A stretch of 7,251 bases of DNA from Weeksellaceae bacterium (GCA_022701475.1 JAKOOI010000295.1:1-7251), one strand, 5' to 3'; shown: positions 1-6,989, counted from the first letter of the stretch. Made by a program: numbers and translations. The notes: a model not told the origin generated them from the sequence alone.

Positions 1-10
1 ACCATTGAAT

Positions 11-1555
11 TTATTTCGGCTCCAGGATGCTGATCGGAATAATGCACTCTTCCAGTGAAATTCCGCCATGCTGGTAGGTTTCCTTATAATAATTCACGAA
101 ATGATTATAGTTTTTAGGATAAGCCAGGAAAATGTTGTTCTTCGCGAAAATATATTTGGAACTTAGGTTTCCTTTCGGCAAAAACAGCTTTTCCGGGTTG
201 GTAACGGCCCACACATCCCGGTCGTCATAAGTAAGGCTTTTCCCCGTTTTATACCGGATGTTCGTAGAGGTTTCCCTGTCGCCCACCACTTTGCTCGGCT
301 TTTTCACATAAACTGTTCCGTGATCGGTGGTAATGATCAGCTTGAATCCGTTTTCAGCAGCCGTCTTGATCATCTTGATCAGCGAAGAGTTCTCAAACCA
401 GTTCAGGGTAAGGGAACGGAATGTCTTATCATCACGGATCAGCTGGTCCACAATATGATTGTCCGTTTTGGCATGGGACAGGATATCAATGAAATTATAG
501 ACCACCACCAGCAGGTCATTGTTTTTATGCTGGTTAAAGTCATCATAGATTTTACGTTCAAAATCGGCATTCAGGACTTTCAGGTATTTCATTGATTTGG
601 ATCCCAGTCCGATTCTCTTCATCTGGTCTTCCAGGAAATCGCGTTCATATTCATTCTTATTGCCTTCTTCATTGTCATTGAACCATTTGTTCGGGAAGCG
701 CTTTTCGATTTCGGACGGCATCAGGCCTGCAAAGAACGAGTTTCTTGCATATTGCGTCGCTGTAGGAAGGATGCTGTAATAATAATCTTCCGAAACTTTG
801 TTGTAATATTTTGTAAAAAGCGGCTCTATGACTTTCCATTGGTCGTACCGTAAATTATCGACCATCAGAAGCAGCACTTTTTCTTTTTCCACTTCAGGCT
901 TTATTTTATCCTTGAAGAGGGTATGGCTCATCATCGGCTTGTCAGAGTCAGTCAGCCATTCTTCATAATTGTTTTCAATGAATTTGGCAAACTGGATGTT
1001 GGCTTCTTCTTTCTGCGACTGGAGAAGGTCGGCAAACTCGTTATCCGTTACCTTATCGAACTTGATCTCCCAGTTCAGGATTTTTTTATAATATTCGGCC
1101 CACTCCTGGTAGGTCCTCAGATAAGAAAGTTCCATGGAAAGATTACGGAATTCCTGCTGGTACTGAAGGATGGTTTTCTGCTCCACCAGATTATCTTCCT
1201 GAAGGTTTTTCTTCAGGGACAGGAGAATCTGGTTCGGGTTTACAGGCTTCAGGATGTAATCGGCAATCTGGGAACCGATGGCTTCCTCCATGATGTGCTC
1301 CTCTTCACTTTTCGTCACCATCACAATTTTCAGGGCATTGTCTTTTTCCTTGATCATGGGAATCGCTTCAAGGCCTGAAATCCCCGGCATGTTTTCGTCA
1401 ATCAGCGTAAGCGCGAATTTTTCTGAATCCATCAGTTCAAGGGCTTCATTCACGTTATTGACAGGGGTTACATGATACCCCTTTTTTTCTAAGAATACGA
1501 TATGAGGTTTTAGTAAATCTATTTCATCATCTATCCATAATATCTTTTCCGACAT
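11..1555 (-). CDS. porX: PorX-type response regulator with PglZ/alkaline-phosphatase-superfamily effector domain
   Basis: Cytoplasmic two-component regulator of 514 residues. The receiver domain spans about 1-120, with acidic pocket D9/D10, phosphoacceptor D53 (in LIDENMPG), T81 and K103 (in LKP). A helical linker follows to about 220. The C-terminal PglZ domain (about 225-514) keeps the metal and catalytic pattern of the alkaline phosphatase superfamily: D233, T267 as likely nucleophile (PTATQYAR), D357, H361, D411-H412 (TTDHGT) and H496. From the family: PorX controls type IX secretion and gliding genes with the kinase PorY and sigma factor SigP in Porphyromonas, and its PglZ domain is reported to be a zinc-dependent phosphodiesterase acting on oligonucleotides. 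No residue needed for either activity appears missing. The ATG is preceded by an AT-rich leader (TTAATT) and the receiver domain starts immediately, so the start is secure. No porY is in the window. It is transcribed away from the lipid A cluster. Confidence 0.93.
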   Translation of the reverse strand: MSEKILWIDDEIDLLKPHIVFLEKKGYHVTPVNNVNEALELMDSEKFALTLIDENMPGISGLEAIPMIKEKDNALKIVMVTKSEEEHIMEEAIGSQIADYILKPVNPNQILLSLKKNLQEDNLVEQKTILQYQQEFRNLSMELSYLRTYQEWAEYYKKILNWEIKFDKVTDNEFADLLQSQKEEANIQFAKFIENNYEEWLTDSDKPMMSHTLFKDKIKPEVEKEKVLLLMVDNLRYDQWKVIEPLFTKYYNKVSEDYYYSILPTATQYARNSFFAGLMPSEIEKRFPNKWFNDNEEGNKNEYERDFLEDQMKRIGLGSKSMKYLKVLNADFERKIYDDFNQHKNNDLLVVVYNFIDILSHAKTDNHIVDQLIRDDKTFRSLTLNWFENSSLIKMIKTAAENGFKLIITTDHGTVYVKKPSKVVGDRETSTNIRYKTGKSLTYDDRDVWAVTNPEKLFLPKGNLSSKYIFAKNNIFLAYPKNYNHFVNYYKETYQHGGISLEECIIPISILEPK

Positions 1556-1831
1556 AATTAATTTTTTACATGGTTACGGTATCAAATTGCTGACCAATTA
1601 TCTTTAAATTCTGCCAAAATAGGCAAGGGTAAAGTTAAAGATTAGTTAAATGGGAACCGCATAAAAGAAATGATTTTTTTTACGATCTGTTCCGGTTGAT
1701 CACATGGCCGGGAAAACGCAAGGGAAATACCTGTCCCTGTAGTAAATTTAAAGTTTTCATTTTCGGTATCAAAGCGTAACGGCAACTCAGATTTAAATCC
1801 CTATTTTTGTCTGTAAATACCAATCTTTCCC
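1556..1831. other. Divergent intergenic region between porX and the HD-domain gene
   Basis: This stretch is non-coding and separates two divergently transcribed genes. The plus-strand side holds a TATTTTTG element, listed separately. For porX, the best minus-strand match to TAnnTTTG is TATTTTGG (1621 down to 1614), one mismatch off and without a clear TTTG at the expected upstream distance, so the porX promoter is only tentative. Two exact copies of AGTTAAA (1633-1639 and 1644-1650) start 11 bases apart, about one helical turn, just upstream of that element. They could be a regulator site or chance in AT-rich DNA. I see no hairpin with a T run, no tRNA and no small ORF that looks real. Confidence 0.6.
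1802..1809 (+). promoter_or_regulatory. Probable -7 promoter element (TATTTTTG) for the HD-domain gene
   Basis: TATTTTTG matches the Bacteroidota housekeeping -7 consensus TAnnTTTG exactly. Transcription would start near 1814-1817, leaving a leader of about 15-18 bases before the ATG at 1832. I find no TTG or TTTG at the usual -33 distance, so the upstream half is weak or absent. The identification rests on one short motif in the right place. Confidence 0.5.
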
Positions 1832-3061
1832 ATGCAGAACAAGCTGAAGATCATTAATGATCCCGTTCACGGTTTTATCAGGATTCCTTACGAAATCCTT
1901 TTCGATATCATTGAGCACCCTTATTTTCAGAGGCTGAGGAGAATAGGGCAGACCGGTCTGCTGAACCTGATCTTTCCCGGCGCCACCCACACCCGCTTCC
2001 ATCATGCACTGGGAGCGATGCATCTCATGTTTACGGCGTTGGAAACCCTCAAGCAGAAAGGTGTGAAAATTTCGGAAAACGAGGAGAAAGGGGCTATGAT
2101 TGCCATCCTGTTACATGATATCGGCCATGGCCCTTTTTCCCATGCCCTTGAAAGCATGCTGATGGATAACTGGCATCATGAAACCCTTTCCCTGCTGCTC
2201 ATGGAGCGGCTGAACAGGCAATTCGGCGGGGAACTTTCCTGCGCCATGGAAATGTTTAAGGGGAAATACCACAGAAAATTTTTCAACCAGCTGATTTCCT
2301 CACAGCTGGACGTAGACCGGCTCGATTACCTGAAGCGCGACAGTTTCTTTACCGGTGTTTCCGAAGGCAGCATCAATACCCAGCGGATTATCTCCATGAT
2401 GAATGTCTGTGAAGAGGAGCTGGTTATCGATGCCAAAGGCGTCTACTCCATCGAAAATTTCCTCACGGCCCGCATGTTTATGTACTGGCAGGTCTACTAT
2501 CATAAAACGGCTGCCCTGTCTGAATTCCTGCTGGTAAAAATCCTGGAAAGAGCAAAGTTGCTGGTTTCCCGTGGAATAGAGCTCCCCGCTACCGAAAACC
2601 TGAAATATTTCCTGTACCGCGAGAAAACTTCCGCTACCGATGAAGACCTGGAAAGATTTACAAAACTGGATGACAACGATATTATCCAGGCCATGAAAGA
2701 ATGGCAGCATGCCGAAGACATGATATTATCCTACTGGTGCCGCTGTGTCATTCAGAGAAACCTTCCGAAAACCATCATCTCATCTCATCCTTTTAACCCG
2801 GAGCTCATTGCAGGAAAAGTAAAGGATACCAATAATTTTTTCGGAATTGACAACGGAAATGAGCTGGTCCATGAAATTAAACGGAAACTTCTTCCTTATG
2901 ATACCGAGAAGCAACCGATCTACCTGCTTCAGAAAGACGGGCAGAAGATCAGGCTTGAGGAATCGGAAGACCAGTTGCTGTCCGGCCTTATGGTGAATAA
3001 AACCGAGCGCCATATCCTTACTTTCCCGCGGGAACTGCCGTTCCGTAATCTTAAAGAATGA
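1832..3061 (+). CDS. HD-domain phosphohydrolase, SAMHD1/YwfO-like (probable dNTP triphosphohydrolase)
   Basis: A 409-residue soluble protein of the COG1078 HD family. It opens with the typical INDPVHGFI segment (residues 8-16). The metal-binding residues are recognisable by comparison with human SAMHD1: H58 in TRFHHALG (H167), H95-D96 in LLHDIGHGPFSH (H206/D207) and D162 in VDRLDYLKRD (D311). R163, Y166 and D170 occupy the places of the substrate-contacting K312, Y315 and D319. Characterised relatives such as Enterococcus EF1143 hydrolyse dNTPs to deoxynucleosides and triphosphate, so a role in dNTP pool control is likely, but the actual substrate is inferred. The ATG fits the family start and lies just after a -7 element. 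The gene ends 66 bases before lpxD, which has its own promoter; read-through is possible because no terminator is visible between them. Its adjacency to lpxD seems a flavobacterial arrangement rather than proof of a lipid A role. Confidence 0.88.
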   Translation: MQNKLKIINDPVHGFIRIPYEILFDIIEHPYFQRLRRIGQTGLLNLIFPGATHTRFHHALGAMHLMFTALETLKQKGVKISENEEKGAMIAILLHDIGHGPFSHALESMLMDNWHHETLSLLLMERLNRQFGGELSCAMEMFKGKYHRKFFNQLISSQLDVDRLDYLKRDSFFTGVSEGSINTQRIISMMNVCEEELVIDAKGVYSIENFLTARMFMYWQVYYHKTAALSEFLLVKILERAKLLVSRGIELPATENLKYFLYREKTSATDEDLERFTKLDDNDIIQAMKEWQHAEDMILSYWCRCVIQRNLPKTIISSHPFNPELIAGKVKDTNNFFGIDNGNELVHEIKRKLLPYDTEKQPIYLLQKDGQKIRLEESEDQLLSGLMVNKTERHILTFPRELPFRNLKE

Positions 3062-3092
3062 TAAAATTTTGCGTTCCTAAAACTAAAAAATG

Positions 3093-3121
3093 TTTGTGAA
3101 TTACAGAATTTCTTATCTTTG
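3093..3121 (+). promoter_or_regulatory. Promoter of the lpxD-lpxC/fabZ-lpxA cluster
   Basis: A complete Bacteroidota-type promoter lies in the short gap before lpxD: TTTG at 3093-3096 (-33 element), 17 bases, then TATCTTTG at 3114-3121, an exact match to TAnnTTTG. The initiation point predicted from the family spacing is about 3125-3128, at or within a few bases of the lpxD ATG at 3128, so the mRNA would have almost no leader. The element also covers an in-frame TTG (3119) that could be mistaken for the start codon. A start at 3119 would have to be used by a longer transcript reading in from the HD gene. Confidence 0.65.
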
Positions 3122-3127
3122 CAGAAT

Positions 3128-4159
3128 ATGGAATTTACAGCTTCGCAAATTGCAGGTTTTATTGACGGGAAAATAGTAGGTGATGAAAACGCACGTATTA
3201 CCGGTGTTTCACCCATCGAAAGCGGGGAAACCGGGCATCTTTCCTTTATAGCACAGGACCGGTTTGCCCACTATTTAGAAACCTCAAAGTGTTCTGTAAT
3301 TATTGTTTCAGAGGAACTTTTAACCAAAAATACGTATCCTGCTACCGTAATCGCCGTAAAAGATGCCTATCTTTCTTTTCAGATCCTGATGAATCTGTAC
3401 CAGGAAATGCAGGGCAGGAAAGAAGGGATTGAAAACGGGTCATCCATTCATGAAACGGCTGTCATTGGCGAGAAAGTCTATATCGGTGCCTTCACGTATG
3501 TTTCTGAAAAGGCAAAAATAGGAGAAGGGTCGCAGATCTTTCCGCAGGTGTACATCGGGAAGGGAGTGAAAATCGGTAAAAACTGTAAGATCGACAGCGG
3601 CGCCAGGATTTATGATTACTGCATCATCGGTGACGACTGCGTGATTCATTCCAACACGGTAATCGGAGGTGACGGATTCGGTTTCCAGCCAACCCCGGAA
3701 GGATTCAAGAAAATTCCCCAGCTGGGTAATGTTATTATTGAAGATCAGGTGGAAATCGGCTCCAACTGCAGCATCGACCGGGCGACTATCGGTTCCACCG
3801 TTATCGGAAAAGGCACCAAGATCGACAATCTGATCCAGATTGCCCATAATGTGAAGATCGGTAAAAACAACGTGATTGCAGCCCAGTCCGGGATCGCCGG
3901 TTCCACTGCCATCGGAGACTGGAACCAGATCGGCGGGCAGGTGGGAATCGTTGGCCATATCAAAATCGGGAACCAGGTGAAAATCCAGGCCCAGAGTGGG
4001 GTCAATTCCAGTGTAAATGACAAAGAGACCCTGTACGGCTCACCGGCCATCAGCTATAACGACTATCTAAGAAATTACGTTCATTTCAGGAATTTTACTG
4101 AAATCGTCCACAGAATAAATAATCTTGAGAATAACTCAAAAGATAAAACTAATGAGTGA
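3128..4159 (+). CDS. lpxD: UDP-3-O-(3-hydroxyacyl)glucosamine N-acyltransferase LpxD
   Basis: Third enzyme of lipid A synthesis: it transfers a 3-hydroxyacyl chain from ACP to the free 2-amino group of UDP-3-O-acyl-glucosamine, at the cytoplasmic side. The protein is 343 residues from the ATG chosen here, close to E. coli LpxD (341). Residues 1-100 form the uridine-binding N-terminal domain, with the family segment ITGVSPIESGETGHLSF at about 24-40. Residues 105-305 are left-handed beta-helix hexapeptide repeats (such as VKIGKNC and AIGDWNQIGG). Residues 306-343 form a C-terminal helix. The catalytic histidine is H240 in QIAHNVKIG, and H277 in VGIVGHIKIG matches the second conserved histidine. 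GGDGFGF (180-186) is the family's DGFG motif. An upstream in-frame TTG would add three residues but lies inside the promoter -7 element, so ATG 3128 is preferred. The gene overlaps lpxC-fabZ by 8 bases. Confidence 0.96.
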   Translation: MEFTASQIAGFIDGKIVGDENARITGVSPIESGETGHLSFIAQDRFAHYLETSKCSVIIVSEELLTKNTYPATVIAVKDAYLSFQILMNLYQEMQGRKEGIENGSSIHETAVIGEKVYIGAFTYVSEKAKIGEGSQIFPQVYIGKGVKIGKNCKIDSGARIYDYCIIGDDCVIHSNTVIGGDGFGFQPTPEGFKKIPQLGNVIIEDQVEIGSNCSIDRATIGSTVIGKGTKIDNLIQIAHNVKIGKNNVIAAQSGIAGSTAIGDWNQIGGQVGIVGHIKIGNQVKIQAQSGVNSSVNDKETLYGSPAISYNDYLRNYVHFRNFTEIVHRINNLENNSKDKTNE

Positions 4160-5549
4160 TATGCAAAAAACACTTCAGCAGGAAGTGACCCTTTCCGGAA
4201 TCGGACTTCATACAGGTAAAGAAGTAAAGCTAACCATGAAACCTGCAAAGGAAAATACAGGTTTCGTCTTTGTAAGGACAGACCTCGAAGGACATCCTCA
4301 GGTAGAAGCCGACGTGAACTACGTAACGGCTACGGAAAGAGGAACTACGCTGGAGAAGCTGGGCGTGAAAATCACCACCTGCGAACACCTGCTGGCAGCA
4401 TTGGTAGGATGTGATATAGACAATGCCATCCTGGAAATGAATGCCTCAGAACCTCCGATATTAGACGGATCTTCAAAATATTTCGTGGAAGCCATCGAAA
4501 GTGTAGGCGTTGCCGAGCAGAATATTGCCCGCGAATACCTGGTGGTAAAGGAAGTGCTTACCTACAGCGATCCGGCTACCGGATCAGAAATTACCATCAT
4601 CCCTTCCGATACTTTCGAAGTGACCACCATGGTGGATTTCGGGACCAAAGTCCTGGGAACACAGAATGCTACCCTTAAGCATATCTCGGAATTTAAAGAT
4701 GAAATTTCTTCTGCCAGAACCTTCAGCTTTCTGCATGAACTGGAAATGCTGCTGGACCACGGCCTGATCAAAGGAGGCGATATTTCAAATGCGATCGTCT
4801 ACGTAGACAAAGACCTTACGCCCGAAACGACGGAAAAACTGAAAAAAGCCTTCGGAAAAGATGAAGTGTCCATCAGGCCGAACGGAATTCTTGATAACCT
4901 GAATCTTAATTACCCTAACGAAGCGGCAAGACACAAATTGCTGGATGTTATCGGTGACCTTGCTCTGGCAGGGGTGAAAATAAAAGGGAAAGTAATCGCC
5001 AATAAACCGGGACACTATGTGAACACCCAGTTTGCGAAAAAACTGAACCGCCAGTGGAAGCTGCAGCGCAAAAAGAACGTTCCTGATTTCGATCTTACAA
5101 AAGATCCTGTCTTCGACATCAACGGGATCATGAGGCTGATGCCTCACAGGCCGCCGTTTTTACTGATCGACAAAATCCTCGAGCTTTCGGATTCCCATGT
5201 CGTAGGATTGAAGAACGTAACCATGAATGAGCCTTTCTTTGTAGGCCACTTCCCGAAAGAACCCGTAATGCCGGGTGTCCTGCAGGTGGAGGCGCTGGCC
5301 CAGACCGGGGGAATCCTGGTGCTGGCAAGTGTTCCGGATCCTGAAAACTATTCAACGTATTTCATTAAAATTGATAAAGTAAAATTCAAGAAAAAGGTAG
5401 TGCCGGGTGATACTATTATTTTTAAGATTGAACTTATTGCACCGATCAGAAGAGGAATCGTTCATATGCAGGGGTACGGATATGTGGGAGACACCGTTGC
5501 GGTAGAAGCGGAATTAATGGCCCAAGTTGCAAAAAATAAAGTTGATTAA
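4152..5549 (+). CDS. lpxC-fabZ: Bifunctional LpxC deacetylase / FabZ 3-hydroxyacyl-ACP dehydratase
   Basis: A natural fusion of 465 residues, cytosolic. The LpxC part (about 6-300) removes the N-acetyl group from UDP-3-O-acyl-GlcNAc, the committed step of lipid A synthesis. Its zinc-site residues are visible: E78-H79 in TTCEHLLA, H261 and D265 in RHKLLDVIGD, and the general acid H288 in PGHYVN. After a linker of about 20 residues, the FabZ part (about 320-465) dehydrates 3-hydroxyacyl-ACP in fatty acid elongation. Its H366 (FFVGHFP) and E380 (PGVLQVEALAQ) are the catalytic pair. All catalytic residues of both halves are present. The fusion is known as a typical Bacteroidota arrangement. ATG 4152 overlaps the end of lpxD by 8 bases; ATG 4161, one base past the lpxD stop, would give 462 residues and is an alternative. 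Translational coupling with lpxD is likely either way. Confidence 0.96.
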   Translation: MSDMQKTLQQEVTLSGIGLHTGKEVKLTMKPAKENTGFVFVRTDLEGHPQVEADVNYVTATERGTTLEKLGVKITTCEHLLAALVGCDIDNAILEMNASEPPILDGSSKYFVEAIESVGVAEQNIAREYLVVKEVLTYSDPATGSEITIIPSDTFEVTTMVDFGTKVLGTQNATLKHISEFKDEISSARTFSFLHELEMLLDHGLIKGGDISNAIVYVDKDLTPETTEKLKKAFGKDEVSIRPNGILDNLNLNYPNEAARHKLLDVIGDLALAGVKIKGKVIANKPGHYVNTQFAKKLNRQWKLQRKKNVPDFDLTKDPVFDINGIMRLMPHRPPFLLIDKILELSDSHVVGLKNVTMNEPFFVGHFPKEPVMPGVLQVEALAQTGGILVLASVPDPENYSTYFIKIDKVKFKKKVVPGDTIIFKIELIAPIRRGIVHMQGYGYVGDTVAVEAELMAQVAKNKVD

Positions 5550-6344
5550 ATGATTCATCAGTTAGCAGCCGTTGACAAACGCGCGAAAATCAGCAAAAAC
5601 GTGATTGTAGAGCCTTTTACTACGATTGCCGGGGATGTGGAAATCGGGGACGGAACCTGGATCGGGCCCAATGTTACCATTATGGACGGGGCACGGATAG
5701 GCAGGAACTGCCGGATTTTTCCGGGAACGGTGATCTCCGCCATTCCCCAGGACCTGAAATTCGACGGTGAAGATACCCAGGTGATCATCGGTGACGAAAC
5801 CACCATCAGGGAATGTGTCACGGTAAACAGGGGAACAAAGGCACTGGGCTTTACTAAAATCGGTAAAAACTGCCTGATTATGGCAACCACCCATATCGCA
5901 CATGACTGTGTCATCGGAGATCACGTCATCATCGTCAACGGCTGCGGTATTGCAGGCCACGTTGAAATCGGCGACTATACCGTAATGGGAGGGCTTTCCG
6001 CGGTACACCAGTTCGGAAAAATCGGGAAGCACGTGATGATTTCCGGAGGTACGCTGGTACGGAAAGATATCCCGCCTTACGTAAAAGTAGCCCGTGAACC
6101 GATGTCCTACGCAGGAATCAATTCCGTAGGACTCCGGAGAAGAGGATTCACCAATGAGAAAATTTTTGAAATCCAGAAAATCTACCGGGCGATCTTCCAG
6201 ATGAAAATGAATGTGTCCCAGGCGATTTCACACATCGAAAAGGAAATGCTTCCGACGGCTGAACGGGATGAAATCCTCCAGTTTATCCAGAATTCCCCGA
6301 GAGGAATTGTAAAAGGATACGGAACAGGAAAAGAAAACAACTAA
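5550..6344 (+). CDS. lpxA: UDP-N-acetylglucosamine O-acyltransferase LpxA
   Basis: First enzyme of lipid A synthesis: it moves a 3-hydroxyacyl chain from ACP to the 3-OH of UDP-GlcNAc, a reversible cytosolic step. At 264 residues it is near the E. coli length (262). Residues 1 to about 185 are a left-handed beta-helix with repeated I-G-x-x-x-x turns. The C-terminal helical part begins near 190 with the family segment VGLRRRGF. H118 in THIAHDC corresponds to catalytic E. coli H125, H115 to H122, H137 (IAGH) to H144 and H153 (AVHQF) to H160. G166 aligns with E. coli G173, the residue that sets acyl-chain length, and a glycine there suits long chains (about C14 or more); this is inference. The ATG immediately follows the lpxC-fabZ stop (TAAATG), so reinitiation or coupling is likely. 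A 17-base word at 5856-5872 is identical to one in lpxD. Confidence 0.96.
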   Translation: MIHQLAAVDKRAKISKNVIVEPFTTIAGDVEIGDGTWIGPNVTIMDGARIGRNCRIFPGTVISAIPQDLKFDGEDTQVIIGDETTIRECVTVNRGTKALGFTKIGKNCLIMATTHIAHDCVIGDHVIIVNGCGIAGHVEIGDYTVMGGLSAVHQFGKIGKHVMISGGTLVRKDIPPYVKVAREPMSYAGINSVGLRRRGFTNEKIFEIQKIYRAIFQMKMNVSQAISHIEKEMLPTAERDEILQFIQNSPRGIVKGYGTGKENN

Positions 6345-6422
6345 AACCGATCTGTCCTGAGATCCCTTATCGGGGAAAAATATTCAGACGGTAATTTATA
6401 AAGAAATAAACATATAACAATA
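6345..6422 (+). promoter_or_regulatory. lpxA-efp gap with A-rich efp leader and a weak possible promoter
   Basis: The 78-base gap has no convincing terminator. Its last 30 bases are strongly A-rich, a common feature before well-translated Bacteroidota genes, and no Shine-Dalgarno sequence is seen. TAATTTAT (6392-6399) resembles the -7 element but misses its last two positions and has no clear -33 partner. efp may therefore be read from the lpx transcript, from a weak own promoter, or both. Confidence 0.25.
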
Positions 6423-6989
6423 ATGGCAACAAGCAACGATATCAGAAAAGGATTGTGCATTGAGTACAGCAATGATATTTATAAAGTAATCGAATTCCTT
6501 CACGTAAAGCCGGGAAAGGGTCCTGCTTTCGTAAGAACAAAACTGAAGTCGGTAACCAACGGAAAAGTGCTGGATAACACCTTCTCTGCAGGGCACAAAA
6601 TCGATGAGGTAAAGGTAATCACCAGAAAATTCCAGTATCTTTATGATGATGAAAATGGTTTCCACTTTATGAACAATGATGATTTCTCCCAGTTATACCT
6701 GAATAAGGAAATGATTGAAAACTCCAACCTGATGAAAGCAGGGGAAGAAGTGACCATCATTTTGAAGGAAGCTGATGAAACTCCGCTTTCTGCCGAACTT
6801 CCTCAGTCGGTTTACCTGGAAGTGGTGGAAGCTGATCCGGGAGTGAAAGGGAATACGGCAACCAATGCCCTGAAAAACGCGATCGTGGAAACAGGAGCAA
6901 GAGTAATGGTTCCTCTTTTTATCGAAGCAGGAGATAAAATCAAAGTAAGTACCGAGGACGGTTCTTATCTGGAAAGAGTAAAAGAATAA
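6423..6989 (+). CDS. efp: Translation elongation factor P
   Basis: EF-P binds ribosomes stalled on consecutive prolines and promotes peptide-bond formation. The 188-residue length is exactly that expected. The N-terminal KOW-like domain (1 to about 64) carries the loop HVKPGKGPAF, with tip lysine K32 corresponding to E. coli K34. Two OB-fold domains follow, the last holding the conserved VEADPGVKG (about 134-142), where most of the family has a similar ETDPGLKG-type sequence. The loop reads P30-G31-K32-G33-P34. This PGKGP form is, as I recall, described for an EF-P subfamily in actinobacteria that works without lysine modification, so the same may hold here (inference). No modification gene (epmA, epmB, earP, ymfI) is in the window. 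The ATG follows an A-rich leader 78 bases after lpxA. A small membrane-protein gene begins 16 bases downstream. Confidence 0.97.
   Translation: MATSNDIRKGLCIEYSNDIYKVIEFLHVKPGKGPAFVRTKLKSVTNGKVLDNTFSAGHKIDEVKVITRKFQYLYDDENGFHFMNNDDFSQLYLNKEMIENSNLMKAGEEVTIILKEADETPLSAELPQSVYLEVVEADPGVKGNTATNALKNAIVETGARVMVPLFIEAGDKIKVSTEDGSYLERVKE

Noticed and set aside
923..1378. Long plus-strand ORF opposite porX
   Set aside because: It lies wholly within porX on the other strand, its protein has no recognisable domain, and the porX frame carries clear receiver-domain motifs here.
1793..2023. Minus-strand ORF crossing the start of the HD-domain gene
   Set aside because: It is mostly antisense to the conserved N-terminus of the HD protein and has no recognisable features.
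3119..3127. TTG at 3119 as the lpxD start
   Set aside because: It lies inside the -7 promoter element and adds three residues not expected in LpxD; ATG 3128 is better.
3440..3958. Minus-strand ORF of 172 codons opposite lpxD
   Set aside because: It is antisense to the beta-helix repeats; the periodic repeat codons leave the opposite frame open. It has no start signal or family resemblance.
4125..4151. TTG at 4125 as the lpxC-fabZ start
   Set aside because: It would extend the overlap into lpxD by 35 bases and add nine residues without family support; two ATGs follow at the natural LpxC N-terminus.
5562..6032. Overlapping minus-strand ORFs opposite lpxA
   Set aside because: Same cause as in lpxD: repeat-driven open frames antisense to a certain gene.
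6347..6373. Possible hairpin CCGAT...ATCGG after lpxA
   Set aside because: Only 5 bp with a 17-base loop and no T run follows, so it is not a credible terminator.
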